40,287 bases of DNA from Ophiostoma sp. CBS 140.51 (Eukaryota > Ascomycota > Sordariomycetes > Ophiostomatales > Ophiostomataceae), in contig JANSLP010000295.1 in NCBI GenBank assembly GCA_029298735.1, positions 1-40,287 on the forward strand. The letters run 5' to 3'. A program made the position numbers and the translations under genes. The notes under the pieces were generated by a model that saw only the letters and a list, made by a program, of their open reading frames with translations, made no database searches and was not told where the DNA came from. Numbering within the stretch: position 1 is the stretch's first letter; the number at the start of each line of letters is the position of its first letter. This document shows positions 30,753-40,287 of the stretch, piece by piece.

Positions 30753-32138
30753 ACGAGTGAGAGCAACAAACCTCCTCATTCACCTTCAGCGAGCACACGT
30801 GGGCCATTGACGCTCGAGCATTATATACGACTCGGCGTCTTCTTGCCGATGCACCAGAATTGCACCTGAATATCAGCCAAGATACCCGAATACATATAGA
30901 CACATTTTCATCTGGCTTGGTCGACGTCAGGACCGATCACCGCTTCAGCATCCGCCTGATAACGACACCTATCACTATTAGCGACTTATTGGCGACTACC
31001 GAGTACACATTGAATCCCGATATTGACACGTCTCAAATTCCATCATACACCAACTGCGCGTTCCAGTTGCTTGCTCTATATGCCATCACGTTCAAGACGC
31101 ATTTACACGGGCGCCGCTTCTTAACACCGCCAATGACCTACACCTGTTTTATCCATACATGTGATACGAACGCGCCGAAATGCAGCATCGAACTATCACT
31201 ACGTCTTGAAGAGGTCTCCAACCTAGCCTCAGCCCATCTACGACACGTTATATTTCATCAACCTCTTACACCAACTTCTATTCATTCTTGCTGCGCATCT
31301 TCTCATCTTATTCATTTTTTCTTCTATTTTTTCTCGTATCATGCTTCACATTGTGTCATATATATATACACACTTGAGTGTTTGTTGTTTTATTTTCCGT
31401 TTTTCATATTGTTTCTCATTTCTGGTTTTGGGAACTTTTTATTCTTTTTTCATATTTCTGGGCAGGCCTTTTTGGTGTTCTTGGAGTCAAAGTGCCCTGG
31501 AAAGGGGCATACTAGCAGGGTAGGACAGGACATGTCAAGAAGGAAGGATACGATATCAAAGGTCGAGATAGTTGGAGGAGTAGTATTAGGCCAGCAGACA
31601 CAGACGAATCTAACGAAACCCTTTTCTTGTTCAAATTTTGTGCCATGTTTTCAACGAGTAAATGTCATCGAGCTGCTGCTTTCTGACATAAATCATATGA
31701 ATCTTACAATCAGTGCTTGGTTCGTTTCAAAAGCTATAAGAAGATGTTGCGCAACTATTGACCTGGAAAGTTAAGGTGGCGGAAAAGAAGGCTGAGAAAG
31801 TGGTGGTTGAGTAGCGCGAGGCTCTGCGGCAGCGAAAGTGGAGAACTTGCCTTTAAAGTTGTTTTGGTGGGAGGCGCCCGCCGAGGCTGCCTCACAGTGG
31901 GGGAAGAGAAAAAGGGTTGGCGCCAATGTCATTTTTTTCGCGCCCATTCCAACGTCGAACCTTGAATGCGACAGTCAAAGTCACCCCATCTCAACGACGC
32001 TCACTTTTGCGACAACACAACTCATGCATTTCATACCCAGCTGAGACGATCACGACTTTGCGACCATGTTTTACATCTGCTTATAACATCCCCCCCTTTT
32101 CTTTCTATTCTTTCTGGTTCGCCCACACACCACACAAA
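30753..32138. other. intergenic region with a long stop-free frame
   Basis: This separates the arrestin-like gene from sen54. One plus-strand frame has no stop from about 30762 to 31774 (about 337 codons), but its first ATG is only at 31133 and the middle (31300-31480) is T-rich, which lowers stop frequency. The translation has no domain I recognise. The last 220 bases overlap an in-frame upstream extension of sen54 that begins at an ATG at 31926. Confidence 0.4.
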
Positions 32139-34121
32139 ATGCCGCCAGCGCAAATACCAGAATACGACGGCGATGACAGTCGACCAGTCGCCGAGGATGT
32201 CACAGACGATGCCGATGCCTCTATACTGATCGGCGACGACGACGATGAAGCAGCTCTGCCAATAGGTGGTGTCAGCTCCACTACGGCCGGCGAGGAAGAG
32301 GACGACGCCGACGACGACGAAGACGGTGGCGCCGAGATTCAAGACTATCGCGGGTTTGCCGCCTTGGTGGGGGCAGGCACGTCGTCTTCCACGCCGTCTT
32401 CGACAGTCAGCGCCAGAAAAGTCCCCCACCGCAAACCGCAAATCTCCTCTCAGACCATCCGCAAGGGCGAAAAAGACTTTGAAGAGCACGGCACGCGCGC
32501 GCAACAGAATGCGCTGGAGCAGAGCCGGGCCGTCATGGAGTCGGTGCTCGAGTACACAAGGGTGCACAACAGCGGCGTACCCGGCGTAGCTGGCAGTAAG
32601 AATGCCAGCAGCGACATTGTCCGCGGATGGTACTTTCCCAACGTGTGGGGGGAGGAAGCCGACGAGGAGGAGAGAGCGGCGACGTCGCCGACAGAGACAG
32701 ACTCGGCAGCTGACGCTGCCTCGCGCCGCTTTGCCCACACGCGCCACCGCGTCGTCATGGTCGAAGCCCAAAAGGGCCCCATGTTCGCGTCCGTCGGTGC
32801 CGTCCCCGGCAAACCCAAATGGATCCCGACTCTCCCCAAAGACCAGCAGCCCACACCAAAACCGGGGTATGATCGAGTCTGGCTGCTCCCCGAAGAGGCA
32901 CTCTTCCTAATAGAGCGCGGCAGCATGGAGCTGTGGTGGCCGCTCAAAGACATCGACGAGATTCTGGCCGGGCCGAAAGGTCGTGACGAAGTGGCCGAAG
33001 AGGACGGCGTCCCCCTCAGTCTCGAGGCCGCCTACGCTCTCTTTATCGGCCCGGACAACGACTCACAACACGGCCGTATCCCGCTACCTACATACCAAGT
33101 CTATACACACCTGCGAAGATCTGGCTACCAAGTCCTGCGGGCCGTCAAGACGGACCCTCAGACACCACTCGATCCGCCATTACCACCAGCACAACCGCCT
33201 GCGCCGACGAGCATATGGCAGTGGCTCTTCTCTTTACTGTCACCATCATCAACGTCCCCCACATCCTCAACAACATCACGCCCCAATGGACCACTCGTCC
33301 AGCCAGGCTTTTACCGGTCCTACGGGCCCATCTACAACCAGCTACGACTCATCTCACCACATCGATACGAGCCTCCATCAAAAACGGTCGCAAAAGACGA
33401 CACAGCTCTAAATCCTTTCAAAGTTGTCTTCCACGTCTGGAAGGCCGGTGTGCAGCCAGCTGCTGGTGCCACCGGTACACCAGCAAAGTCTTCCTTCTCC
33501 AAGATCCGTCCGCCACCGCCCGACTTTTACATGGCCGTCGTGGATGCACACGCGACGGGGGTGCCTTCTTTACAGCAAGTGGAGGAGTTGTTGGCAAGTG
33601 TGCCACCGTTGTCGGCAGAAGCCGGAATGAGTAAGAGGCAAAGGGCGGCGGCGGCTGTGGCGGTGGCCTCAAAACAGTCGCCAGCGTCAAAGCCTTTGAC
33701 GTCGACGACGACTTCATCGTCGTCTTCGTCGTCGTCTTCGTCGTCGTTCTCTTTACCCCTCACCTACCGCCGCCTCAAATTCGGCCGCCGCTGCGTCATC
33801 GTCGCCGTTGTCGACCACGGCATTGTCAACTACATGCGCTTCTCGGACAGCACATTTAGTCAGGACGCACTCTGGCCGCGGTTTGACTCGTTGACATCAG
33901 GCAAGTTTGTGGCAGGCGCCAACGGGCGCAAGAACAAGGGCAAGTCGGGCGGCGGCAAGAACCAGAAGAAGAGCAAAACCGGTGGTAGCGGTAGTGGTGG
34001 TGCTAAGAAGACTGCTGCCACCAAAGCTTCAGAAGCTAGGAATGCCACGAGTAATAAGGACGCCCCAAGTGTCACTGCCGACACTGCTGCGAGTGCTACC
34101 TCCACTACGGCCAGCAAGTAG
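32139..34121 (+). CDS. sen54: tRNA-splicing endonuclease subunit Sen54
   Basis: A single-exon frame of 660 residues from the ATG at 32139 (MPPAQIPEYDGDD). Sen54 is a structural subunit of the SEN complex, which removes introns from pre-tRNAs. After an acidic N-terminus (about 1-70), the Sen54 N-terminal domain is visible: RKGEKDFEEHGTRAQQ near 108, RGWYFPNVW near 162-170, KGPMFASVG, and VWLLPEEALFLIERGSMELW near 247-266. YQVYTHLRRSGYQVLRA follows near 319-335. The C-terminal block (PPPPDFYMAVVDA, then YRRLKFGRRCVIVAVVDHG at about 543-561) matches the family's end. Between them are Pro/Ser/Thr linkers and a poly-serine run encoded by a TCG/TCT microsatellite (about 33716-33748). A Lys/Gly/Ala-rich tail of 60 residues ends the protein. 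The frame is open upstream to an in-frame ATG at 31926, so a longer form is possible. Confidence 0.92.
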   Translation: MPPAQIPEYDGDDSRPVAEDVTDDADASILIGDDDDEAALPIGGVSSTTAGEEEDDADDDEDGGAEIQDYRGFAALVGAGTSSSTPSSTVSARKVPHRKPQISSQTIRKGEKDFEEHGTRAQQNALEQSRAVMESVLEYTRVHNSGVPGVAGSKNASSDIVRGWYFPNVWGEEADEEERAATSPTETDSAADAASRRFAHTRHRVVMVEAQKGPMFASVGAVPGKPKWIPTLPKDQQPTPKPGYDRVWLLPEEALFLIERGSMELWWPLKDIDEILAGPKGRDEVAEEDGVPLSLEAAYALFIGPDNDSQHGRIPLPTYQVYTHLRRSGYQVLRAVKTDPQTPLDPPLPPAQPPAPTSIWQWLFSLLSPSSTSPTSSTTSRPNGPLVQPGFYRSYGPIYNQLRLISPHRYEPPSKTVAKDDTALNPFKVVFHVWKAGVQPAAGATGTPAKSSFSKIRPPPPDFYMAVVDAHATGVPSLQQVEELLASVPPLSAEAGMSKRQRAAAAVAVASKQSPASKPLTSTTTSSSSSSSSSSSFSLPLTYRRLKFGRRCVIVAVVDHGIVNYMRFSDSTFSQDALWPRFDSLTSGKFVAGANGRKNKGKSGGGKNQKKSKTGGSGSGGAKKTAATKASEARNATSNKDAPSVTADTAASATSTTASK

Positions 34122-35231
34122 GACTCCTGTCCTTGTAGGAGATTGGCTGGCACGAAAGCAGAGGGAAACGCCCTTGTCTGCATGGTGTTGGGTTTATGTG
34201 GCGAGTCTTCTGGTCTGGTATTTTGAATGACATAATGAGACATTCGAAGAAGCAGGTGGTATACTCTTTGGTACATACATAGTACATGCACAATTGGGCA
34301 TTGCATTGGCTTTTCTTTGGAGAACGAGGTTTCTGTAGAATCATTTTTGAATATGTACAATATACCTTTCTGTTCAATTCACAAAGTTGGCATTAGAGAC
34401 CTGTTTTCGGATATATTCACTTTTTTTGTTTTGTAAAAATATCTAGACAAGACAAGAGAATAATGTGACTGGCCTTTTCAGTAAAGTAAAATTTTGGTAT
34501 ATTTATATTCAAGAAAGTCGAGTTAACGTAAAAAAAAAATCTGAAAGTATGATTTTCTTCCCTCACGAATAACATGTTGTTGAAGCATTCTAATAGTTCA
34601 TGATTACTTTCGGAACTTGGCTTATATGGTTCATTCAACTAAAGAAACTTGCCATAAGTTCTTTTCCCCGACACAATCATATGTACAGGTTCCTTAAATG
34701 TAGGTCGTATCGTGGTCAAGGAAGGAGCTCAAAGGTAAGGAAAGAGCCTCTGGTTGGAAAAGGAGCTTTTCTTGCCGAGGAAGGAACTATTATCAGCCAC
34801 TTTCCATTTCCGTTCTAGAAATGACCAGCACGACGTATGTTTCCTTATTTCCTGATGGGGAAAGTAGCTCCTAATAAAGCTTTCTTAGTCACGGCGCTTC
34901 CATCTTTCACGTGCAACTTCAAAGTCACTATTCTTACTGTAATGACCAACGCCAACCACATTGTCACGCTACTACTGGGAGAGGTACATGTTCGTCAACA
35001 TTACATTTACTGGCGTTCCGTTTTCTTGCCACCAGGGTATTACGAGAGAACTTCAATACTTTTAGGTTTGAACTTCTATCCAGCTCGTGACAAGGGCATC
35101 TCTCCATTTTAAGGATATTTAGGTCAGATGGATTTCCATCACCTCTTCTTGATATTTGAGTCCATTTGTTTCAATTACTTTTTCTTTGAAACCTCGTTTT
35201 CAAATCAGCACTCATCAGTCCAACAAACAAA
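34122..35231. other. intergenic region, AT-rich left half
   Basis: This holds the sen54 3' flank and the upstream region of the F-box-like gene. The left half is AT-rich. A 91-codon ATG frame at 34837-35112 has a hydrophobic, protein-like translation but no recognisable family and no neighbouring support, so I leave it uncalled. No tRNA or repeat was seen. Confidence 0.5.
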
Positions 35232-37088
35232 ATGTCTTCTGAACGTCTTCTGCAGACAGATAACGACGAGGAGCTACAGCGAGAGCTGCTGCTACAGTTA
35301 ACCTCAACCTCATCTTTGCCCTCGACCTTGTCATCAGCCTTATCTTCGACGTCGACCATCAAGGAGTCACACGAAGCCCTTTTCCGCGTATTCAGCATAT
35401 GGCCCATCTACCAGAATATTTTCAGCAATGTGGCGCCCGCCCACCAGGCAGCCCTAGCTCTCACATGCCGTCGTCTTCGGAAGAGCCTGGCCGGCGTGGC
35501 CGACGTCCGCACGCTTCGCAAATGTCTCCCACGGCCCTACTTCCTTGACGTGCTTTGGGCTATTGCCTACGACCTCCCGGACCACTACGTGTGTGAGCAG
35601 TGCATGTATTTGCATCGGAGCGCGCGAAGCGTACGCAGTGAACAGAAGAAGTCGACGAAGTCGACGACGACCAGCACGAACACGGCTGCCGGACATGCTT
35701 ACGACGTGTCCCTTGTCCAAGAGGCATCCGAGGATTTCATGGTGGGCAAGTTCGCCCCCGTACCGATACCCGAGCTCGAGCCGCCGTGCCGCCGTTCACT
35801 TTCACCGTCAGCTTCCTTGCCCTCTCCAGCGCCCAGCTACGACGCTGGCCTGTCCTCATTTACTTTCATGAGCCGGCTCTCGTCGACACGGCGTACACCG
35901 CTTGCCGGGCTGGCCCACCGCGATGTGCAGCTGCTCCTTAAGCGTGTACGCTCGTTGAGAGAACGCAGAGAGGGCAAAGAGATCGAGCCTGTTCAGTCAA
36001 AGGACGTTGAGCAAGAGCTCTTCGAACAAGGCCCGTCTCCAGCTCCATCGCCCGGATGGAGATCCTGGTGCAGCAGATTCAGCACACCCTTGCGGATGCT
36101 CGGCAACACAAAGAAACAAGACAGAAACCACGACGGCACCGACATGGACAAGGATATGGCAGTTCGCTATGCTTTACAACCATTTTTGGCAGAGCGACAG
36201 GCTCCAGTACCAGAGCTCATTGGGACGGCACCATACACACTCAAGTACAAATTTGTGCCGCGTGTGATACTCTGCAATCGAGATAATCCAGACAAAGATG
36301 GAGGTCCAGAACAACGGGCCCGCTTCCTCCTACAGACGGTCGTCAGCATCCGCATGTACGCAAGTTGGGAAATGCCCCTGTGCATTTGCCCGCACCAACT
36401 CTTTAACAAAAAGGGCTGCCCGGCCTGGAGGCAGGCTAGGTTTGATGCGCTTTTGGCGTTGCGCGACCAAGACATACGCCGAGGCCCTGGGAACGAGATT
36501 TACGTGTCCGGCTCTGGACTCACGCCGACGCCAGAGGGAGTGCAGCATGCCCAGCCAGCATCGTTCCGCTTACAAAACGCCATCGATTGTGTTCGAGACG
36601 ACAGGGTCTCGAGACAAGACTGCGTCGCTGACCCCATTCAGCATCCCCACTGCCACGACCCCAGCTTGCGATATAGTGAGTATGATGAGGATATGAGTCC
36701 GTACGAACAGACACAATTGGCCGCTATGAAGGCGTGTGGCATGGCCAGGGCGCAGGTGGACGGCTACGTGCTGTCGGCGAGCTGTGACCGCTGCCCGACC
36801 GATTTTGTTGTCCAGACGGCCAATGACCCTGTTGGAAGGCCGTTAAAGGACGAGCTGGTGATTACCGTCTGGCAGGATTTTGGCTCCGAGGCGCCCGTGA
36901 CGGACGAGCTGTGGCAAAGCCATATCCCTGGGCTGTTCCTGCAGGCCGAGCTAGACAATGCACAAGCACCCTACACACAGGCCAATACCTGGCAGTCCGG
37001 CCCCACGGTCAGCCATTCTCCTGGTTCTGTGCGTGCCCTATTCGAGACGGGCGAGCCTGCATATGCGTTTCAGGGAAGAGGCGACTAA
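35232..37088 (+). CDS. F-box-like domain protein
   Basis: A single-exon frame of 618 residues. After a Ser/Leu-rich start, residues about 50-90 resemble a degenerate F-box (LFRVFSIWPIYQNIFSNVAP, then ALALTCRRLRKSL), the segment that binds Skp1 in SCF ubiquitin ligases. This is followed by CEQCMYLH (Cys121, Cys124, His128), a cysteine-histidine motif typical of a large group of fungal F-box proteins. A second pair, CDRC at 518-521 followed by PTDFVVQ, fits the same group. There the C-terminal half often carries such a pair before a Trp-rich segment (VITVWQDFG). The middle is low-complexity with Ser/Pro. The substrate is unknown. The canonical LP start of the F-box is not evident, so Skp1 binding is an inference. 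The start was chosen as the first ATG in frame, in AAAATG context. Confidence 0.75.
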   Translation: MSSERLLQTDNDEELQRELLLQLTSTSSLPSTLSSALSSTSTIKESHEALFRVFSIWPIYQNIFSNVAPAHQAALALTCRRLRKSLAGVADVRTLRKCLPRPYFLDVLWAIAYDLPDHYVCEQCMYLHRSARSVRSEQKKSTKSTTTSTNTAAGHAYDVSLVQEASEDFMVGKFAPVPIPELEPPCRRSLSPSASLPSPAPSYDAGLSSFTFMSRLSSTRRTPLAGLAHRDVQLLLKRVRSLRERREGKEIEPVQSKDVEQELFEQGPSPAPSPGWRSWCSRFSTPLRMLGNTKKQDRNHDGTDMDKDMAVRYALQPFLAERQAPVPELIGTAPYTLKYKFVPRVILCNRDNPDKDGGPEQRARFLLQTVVSIRMYASWEMPLCICPHQLFNKKGCPAWRQARFDALLALRDQDIRRGPGNEIYVSGSGLTPTPEGVQHAQPASFRLQNAIDCVRDDRVSRQDCVADPIQHPHCHDPSLRYSEYDEDMSPYEQTQLAAMKACGMARAQVDGYVLSASCDRCPTDFVVQTANDPVGRPLKDELVITVWQDFGSEAPVTDELWQSHIPGLFLQAELDNAQAPYTQANTWQSGPTVSHSPGSVRALFETGEPAYAFQGRGD

Positions 37089-37552
37089 ACTGTTCTGCTG
37101 GCCTTCTACGTTCCACCAGGAAGTGGCAACGACGTTTTTCAGTATTTTTTGGTAGTTACGTAGAAAATATCACTGCTTCTTCTTTGGCTGGGCGGTGCCT
37201 TCTCAACATGTTTCTAGATACGTGCTTTATGTGGGTCGTAGCTACCAGAAACTGATGTAAAATAGCCCAGCTCACGAGGTGTGCACCTGCTGGTACAACA
37301 ATATATGGTTGCAAAGTAAGAAGGAGCGACCAAAACACACTCTGTTGCCATTTCCCCATTGAGAATGAGATGAAGGATGTCAACAAACATGGATATGCTA
37401 CTGCTGAAATTAAAACGGTCTTTTTCATCCTGACCTTTCTTCTTCTCCTCTTTTCTTCCTCACCCACCGAGCGATCAATAAAGTTACTCAATATTTTTTA
37501 TATTATACGTTCATTTATTTCTCAGCGATAATTCAGCGACTCTATACCAACG
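37089..37552. other. F-box-like gene 3' flank
   Basis: No gene seen. An AATAAA at 37477-37482 could be a polyadenylation signal, although it lies about 390 bp beyond the stop codon. A pyrimidine-rich run precedes it. Confidence 0.5.
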
Positions 37553-37861
37553 ATGGCGGACTAGGTCACCGCCGGAGGTACTGCAGTCCTTGCGCTGTCG
37601 GTTGTTTTCGATCAGTACTACAGACTGAAAGACCGCCGTCAGCGCTCCACAGCGGTAAGTTCCCTGCCGGCCGAACAGGCAAAGACAATACGGGAGACGT
37701 CGGAGCGCTTGACCAGGTTCGAAAGGAGAGAGGCAACTTTCATCAAGCAGTTCACAGCTCTTGAAGAAAAAGTTGCCATTCTTCAGGCCAAGTTGAGCGC
37801 GAAGAGTCTTCCGGTCGCCGTGCAGGAATCACCCTTACAACCACCCCTCTCTGACCCTTGA
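37553..37861 (+). pseudogene. small hydrophobic/coiled-coil ORF with a stop at codon 4
   Basis: The ATG at 37553 reads M-A-D and then TAG (37562-37564). The same frame then stays open for 98 codons to TGA at 37859-37861. The translation looks like protein: a small hydrophobic stretch (VTAGGTAVLALSVVF) then DQYYRLKDRRQR. A heptad-like charged segment follows (KTIRETSERLTRFERREATF, then FTALEEKVAILQAKLSAK) and a Pro-rich end (SPLQPPLSDP). CAG to TAG is the simplest explanation of the stop. Alternatively, the AG of TAG is a splice acceptor and the start lies in an upstream exon I could not find. The layout (hydrophobic helix then coiled coil after MAD) loosely recalls N-termini of fungal STAND/HeLo-type proteins, but that is only a resemblance. 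No family was recognised. Confidence 0.45.
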
Positions 37862-38405
37862 TGAGAGGCTGAAGCGGCTGAATGTTTTTTGATTTCTGTT
37901 TTAGGGCGGGGCGGCGGGCCCCAGCAAAATGCTCATACCTCATCGTGGTTGCTGGGTCGAGTAGCCTTTGAAAAAAGGTGAAACCAACATGAGCACACGC
38001 CATTTCGAATCGTCATAGCAAAACGACAAGCAGGTAGGCATGTAGGAGCAGCGCTGCTCACGGCATCGGCAGCATCCAGGGTCTCCTATTTTTGTTGTGT
38101 AAGTGGCTGTCGTAATCATGTGTCGAGAAGTCCGATCTTGGCTGAAGACCCACACGAGCTTTAAAGCTAACTGCAGCTCCCCTGTCGTGTTTCGTTGGGC
38201 CCCGCTCCTTACATAACGGTCTTCTCATTCCCCCCACTCCACCCAAAACGTCACCTTCACAGATTTCCAAACTCAACCTCAACCTCACATTTTGACACGC
38301 ACACGACAAACCTCGGACGACAGACCACACACCCGCAGACCACACACCCACAAACCACACAACCACAATTCACGAACATCCTCGTCGCTACGCACCCTGC
38401 ACCTA
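37862..38405. other. upstream region of the rhomboid gene
   Basis: No gene seen. A 15-bp imperfect repeat (AGACCACACACCCGC and variants, three copies, about 38322-38366) lies just upstream of the rhomboid start codon in a C/A-rich leader without in-frame stops. Confidence 0.55.
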
Positions 38406-39329
38406 ATGGCCTCCTTCGGCTTACCCCCCATTCGCGTGCTGCGGCCGGCGCTCTGGTGTGCGGGCGCGGTCAGCACCATCTATGTCGGCTGCGCCGCCTA
38501 CGAGATCCGCCACGACGCCGCCATTGCTCGTGACGTACGACGAGCACACCATATGCCAACATCACCAATAGAGATGAAGAACCTGGACGGCGTTCGCGCC
38601 ATGATTGCAGGTGCCGGAGGCAGAAACCCGTTGCGTCAACATTCGCAGACATCTTCCCCCCTCTCGACATGGCATGAGTTTCCTGAAGCCGGCAAGCTCA
38701 TGGCCGGCCTGGTTTCGACCAACATTGCCGTTTTCGCCCTGGAGCGGTTGTTGCCCGGCACCTCTGCTCTCTTCTCGCACATCCCCGCAGCCTCGACCAC
38801 CAACCTCACCATGCTCACCTCGGCTTTTGGTCACGTCGGCCTCACCCACTTGGCCCTCAACATGTACGGTGTCGTCCAGTTCTTGCCCCCTGTCGCCGCC
38901 AGCCCCACATTTGCCCACAGCGGCAGCCACCTGGCTGCTTTCTATCTGTCGGCAGGCGTGCTGGCCTCCTACGCCTTCCACTTGGCCTCTGTGTGGCCCC
39001 GCCCGCTCGACCGAGTGATCCCTGCGCGCGGTGCCAGTGGTGCCGTCATGGCTGTCGTTGGCGCCTTTGGCATGTCGTACCCAGACAACCAGCTGGGCAT
39101 TGTGCTGATCCCTGGAAGCTTGCCGGCATCGCAGTTCTTACTGGGTGTGGCGGCTTTTGAGACGTATGGCCTGTTTGTCGGGTTCAAGCGGCTGCCGCTG
39201 GCGCACGCAGCACACTTGGCTGGTCTGGCGATGGGTGCGGCATATGTCTACTGGGACGGACGGGATCGGGTGTGGCGGCCGGTGAAGCAATGGACGTTTA
39301 GTGCGATGCAGCGGCTGTCGTTGGTGTGA
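38406..39329 (+). CDS. rhomboid serine protease, PARL/Pcp1 type
   Basis: An intramembrane protease of 307 residues. The rhomboid signatures are HLALNMY (His148, Asn152), GASG with the nucleophile Ser211, and HAAHLAG with the catalytic His270. The stretch IPGSLPASQFLLGVAAFE...HAAHLAGLAMG resembles PARL/Pcp1, the mitochondrial branch that cuts inner-membrane proteins. About six hydrophobic segments lie between residues 95 and 280, preceded by an N-terminal hydrophobic segment (about 15-32). The N-terminus has only a few basic residues and is short for Pezizomycotina Pcp1 proteins, so mitochondrial targeting is inferred rather than seen. The start is the first ATG in the frame; the frame is open 38 codons further upstream but without an ATG. 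An uninterrupted exon with all catalytic residues suggests an active enzyme. Confidence 0.9.
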   Translation: MASFGLPPIRVLRPALWCAGAVSTIYVGCAAYEIRHDAAIARDVRRAHHMPTSPIEMKNLDGVRAMIAGAGGRNPLRQHSQTSSPLSTWHEFPEAGKLMAGLVSTNIAVFALERLLPGTSALFSHIPAASTTNLTMLTSAFGHVGLTHLALNMYGVVQFLPPVAASPTFAHSGSHLAAFYLSAGVLASYAFHLASVWPRPLDRVIPARGASGAVMAVVGAFGMSYPDNQLGIVLIPGSLPASQFLLGVAAFETYGLFVGFKRLPLAHAAHLAGLAMGAAYVYWDGRDRVWRPVKQWTFSAMQRLSLV

Positions 39330-40188
39330 GCGAAGGAGGAGAGAAGTCGTTTTGTGAACGGCCTTTCAATCACAAATTACAAAGTCGACACCGCACAGAG
39401 CTTCGAAGTGTCCAAGACTCGACACCTACACGCCGCGACGACATTCAGATAATATATGCCGATGTGCCCAGGGATGTGCGAGAAAGCACCGAGCCAAGGC
39501 AGAAAGAGACGATGGTGTTGGTGTACGATTGGCGTGGGCACGAAAAGCAGGTCGCAAGAAGCGAGAGTTAGACAGCACTTGTACGATAGACACATTTTAG
39601 ATGATACCCACGATTCAAGACAAGAGAAAATACAATCTCCTATTTTACCAAAAAGAATTGCTCGTTCTGGACAGTTTCCACAAGCCCCTGACGTCGATCC
39701 TGAAATGCGGCTTCGTCTTGTTCCTGGCGGGTAAATGAGGGAGATGACAAAGACGTGCAGTAAGGTTAAATCGCCAAGTGCTGCATTCTTGATGCGCTCC
39801 AACGGCTGCCCACAGCTGCCATTGGGACCGACGATCCGGACGATCATGCACGTACAGTGATGTTGTCGAAATCTCTTCTCTCGTCTATTATTTACTTGAT
39901 GCCGTAGTCCACAGCAGAATGGGGTCAACACGATGTCGAGGCCAAAGAAGAATATTGTAGCGAGCGCAAAATGTAGGCAAAAAGATACATGGCTGTTTGA
40001 TCATCGCCTAATCTTCTCCTGGTTACGGAGAAGAGAAGAATTGTGACCCACGCTGCCAGCATTGGGTATTCTTGGAAGAGATATAAGACACATCCACCGT
40101 AATTCCATTCCATCGTCGAGTGTATTTTTTATCAAGATTCCCATGCTGTGATCAGGTATCTGATATTTTGATCTATTTATTTTTAGCT

Positions 40189-40189
<1 letters not shown>
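39330..40189. other. rhomboid 3' flank, no gene recognised
   Basis: Several overlapping frames of 60-184 codons occur, the longest on the minus strand at 39377-39931, with cysteine-rich translations and no domain. I see no RNA gene or repeat before the homopolymer at 40190. Confidence 0.5.
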
Positions 40190-40241
<52 letters not shown>

Positions 40242-40267
40242 CTATTTCCCATTTTCCCCCCCCCCCC
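40190..40267. repeat. 52-T homopolymer followed by a 12-C run
   Basis: Fifty-two consecutive T occupy 40190-40241, then CTATTTCCCATTTT and twelve C at 40256-40267. It is the longest homopolymer in the window and lies at its right edge. It could be the poly(A) tail of a minus-strand retroposed sequence beyond the window, or an assembly or sequencing artefact. Confidence 0.9.
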
Positions 40268-40287
40268 TTCTTTGTTTCTCTCCCTTT

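Noticed and set aside
38292..38405. Longer rhomboid start at 38292
   Set aside because: It begins at TTG and encodes a His/Thr/Arg repeat from the C/A-rich leader. The first ATG is at 38406.
1..40287. CRISPR arrays, bacterial operons, prophage
   Set aside because: Spliced genes, fungal families and no regular spacer-repeat pattern. The 90-bp array at 8755-9690 lacks conserved direct repeats separated by unique spacers of CRISPR type.

Overview
The window is nuclear DNA of a filamentous ascomycete (Pezizomycotina). The evidence is short introns of about 50 bp with GTRNGT donors, CTAAC-type branch sites and YAG acceptors, C-ending codon preference, a large RNA-silencing RNA-dependent RNA polymerase, a mitochondrial D-lactate dehydrogenase, an intron-bearing cytosolic RPS4 gene, and an F-box protein of the style common in fungi. 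I cannot place it more finely from sequence alone.

Layout. Positions 1-48 look like the last codons of a gene running in from the left. Positions 49-9700 are gene-poor. They carry microsatellites, one complete but coding-dead Tc1/mariner-type DNA transposon (4892-6142, 33-bp identical terminal inverted repeats), and a degenerate tandem array of about 90-bp units (8755-9690) built around TTGCTGTAAACAA. The array abuts the 3' end of the RdRP gene. Three genes then read leftward: RdRP (9706-14460), D-lactate dehydrogenase (15798-17662, with a 56-bp intron near its 3' end) and 40S ribosomal protein S4 (24435-25866, three exons including a 14-nt first exon). A 6.8-kb gene desert lies between the last two. 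After a 3.6-kb divergent intergenic region, four genes read rightward: an arrestin-like protein (29442-30752, three exons), tRNA-splicing endonuclease subunit Sen54 (32139-34121), an F-box-like protein (35232-37088) and a PARL/Pcp1-type rhomboid protease (38406-39329). Between the last two is a short, coding-looking frame with a stop at codon 4 (37553-37861). The window ends in a 52-T homopolymer and a 12-C run.

The genes do not form an obvious pathway cluster. They are mostly housekeeping functions: lactate oxidation, translation, tRNA splicing, ubiquitin-linked adaptor functions and mitochondrial proteolysis. The RdRP adds genome defence or RNA silencing, and the wrecked transposon is the kind of target such a pathway would see. 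The most distinctive items are the GTAAACAA-bearing tandem array beside the RdRP gene, the SUMO-motif-rich tail of that RdRP, an in-frame presequence-like leader upstream of Sen54, the transposon lacking the expected TA duplication, and the hidden small ORF at 37.6 kb.
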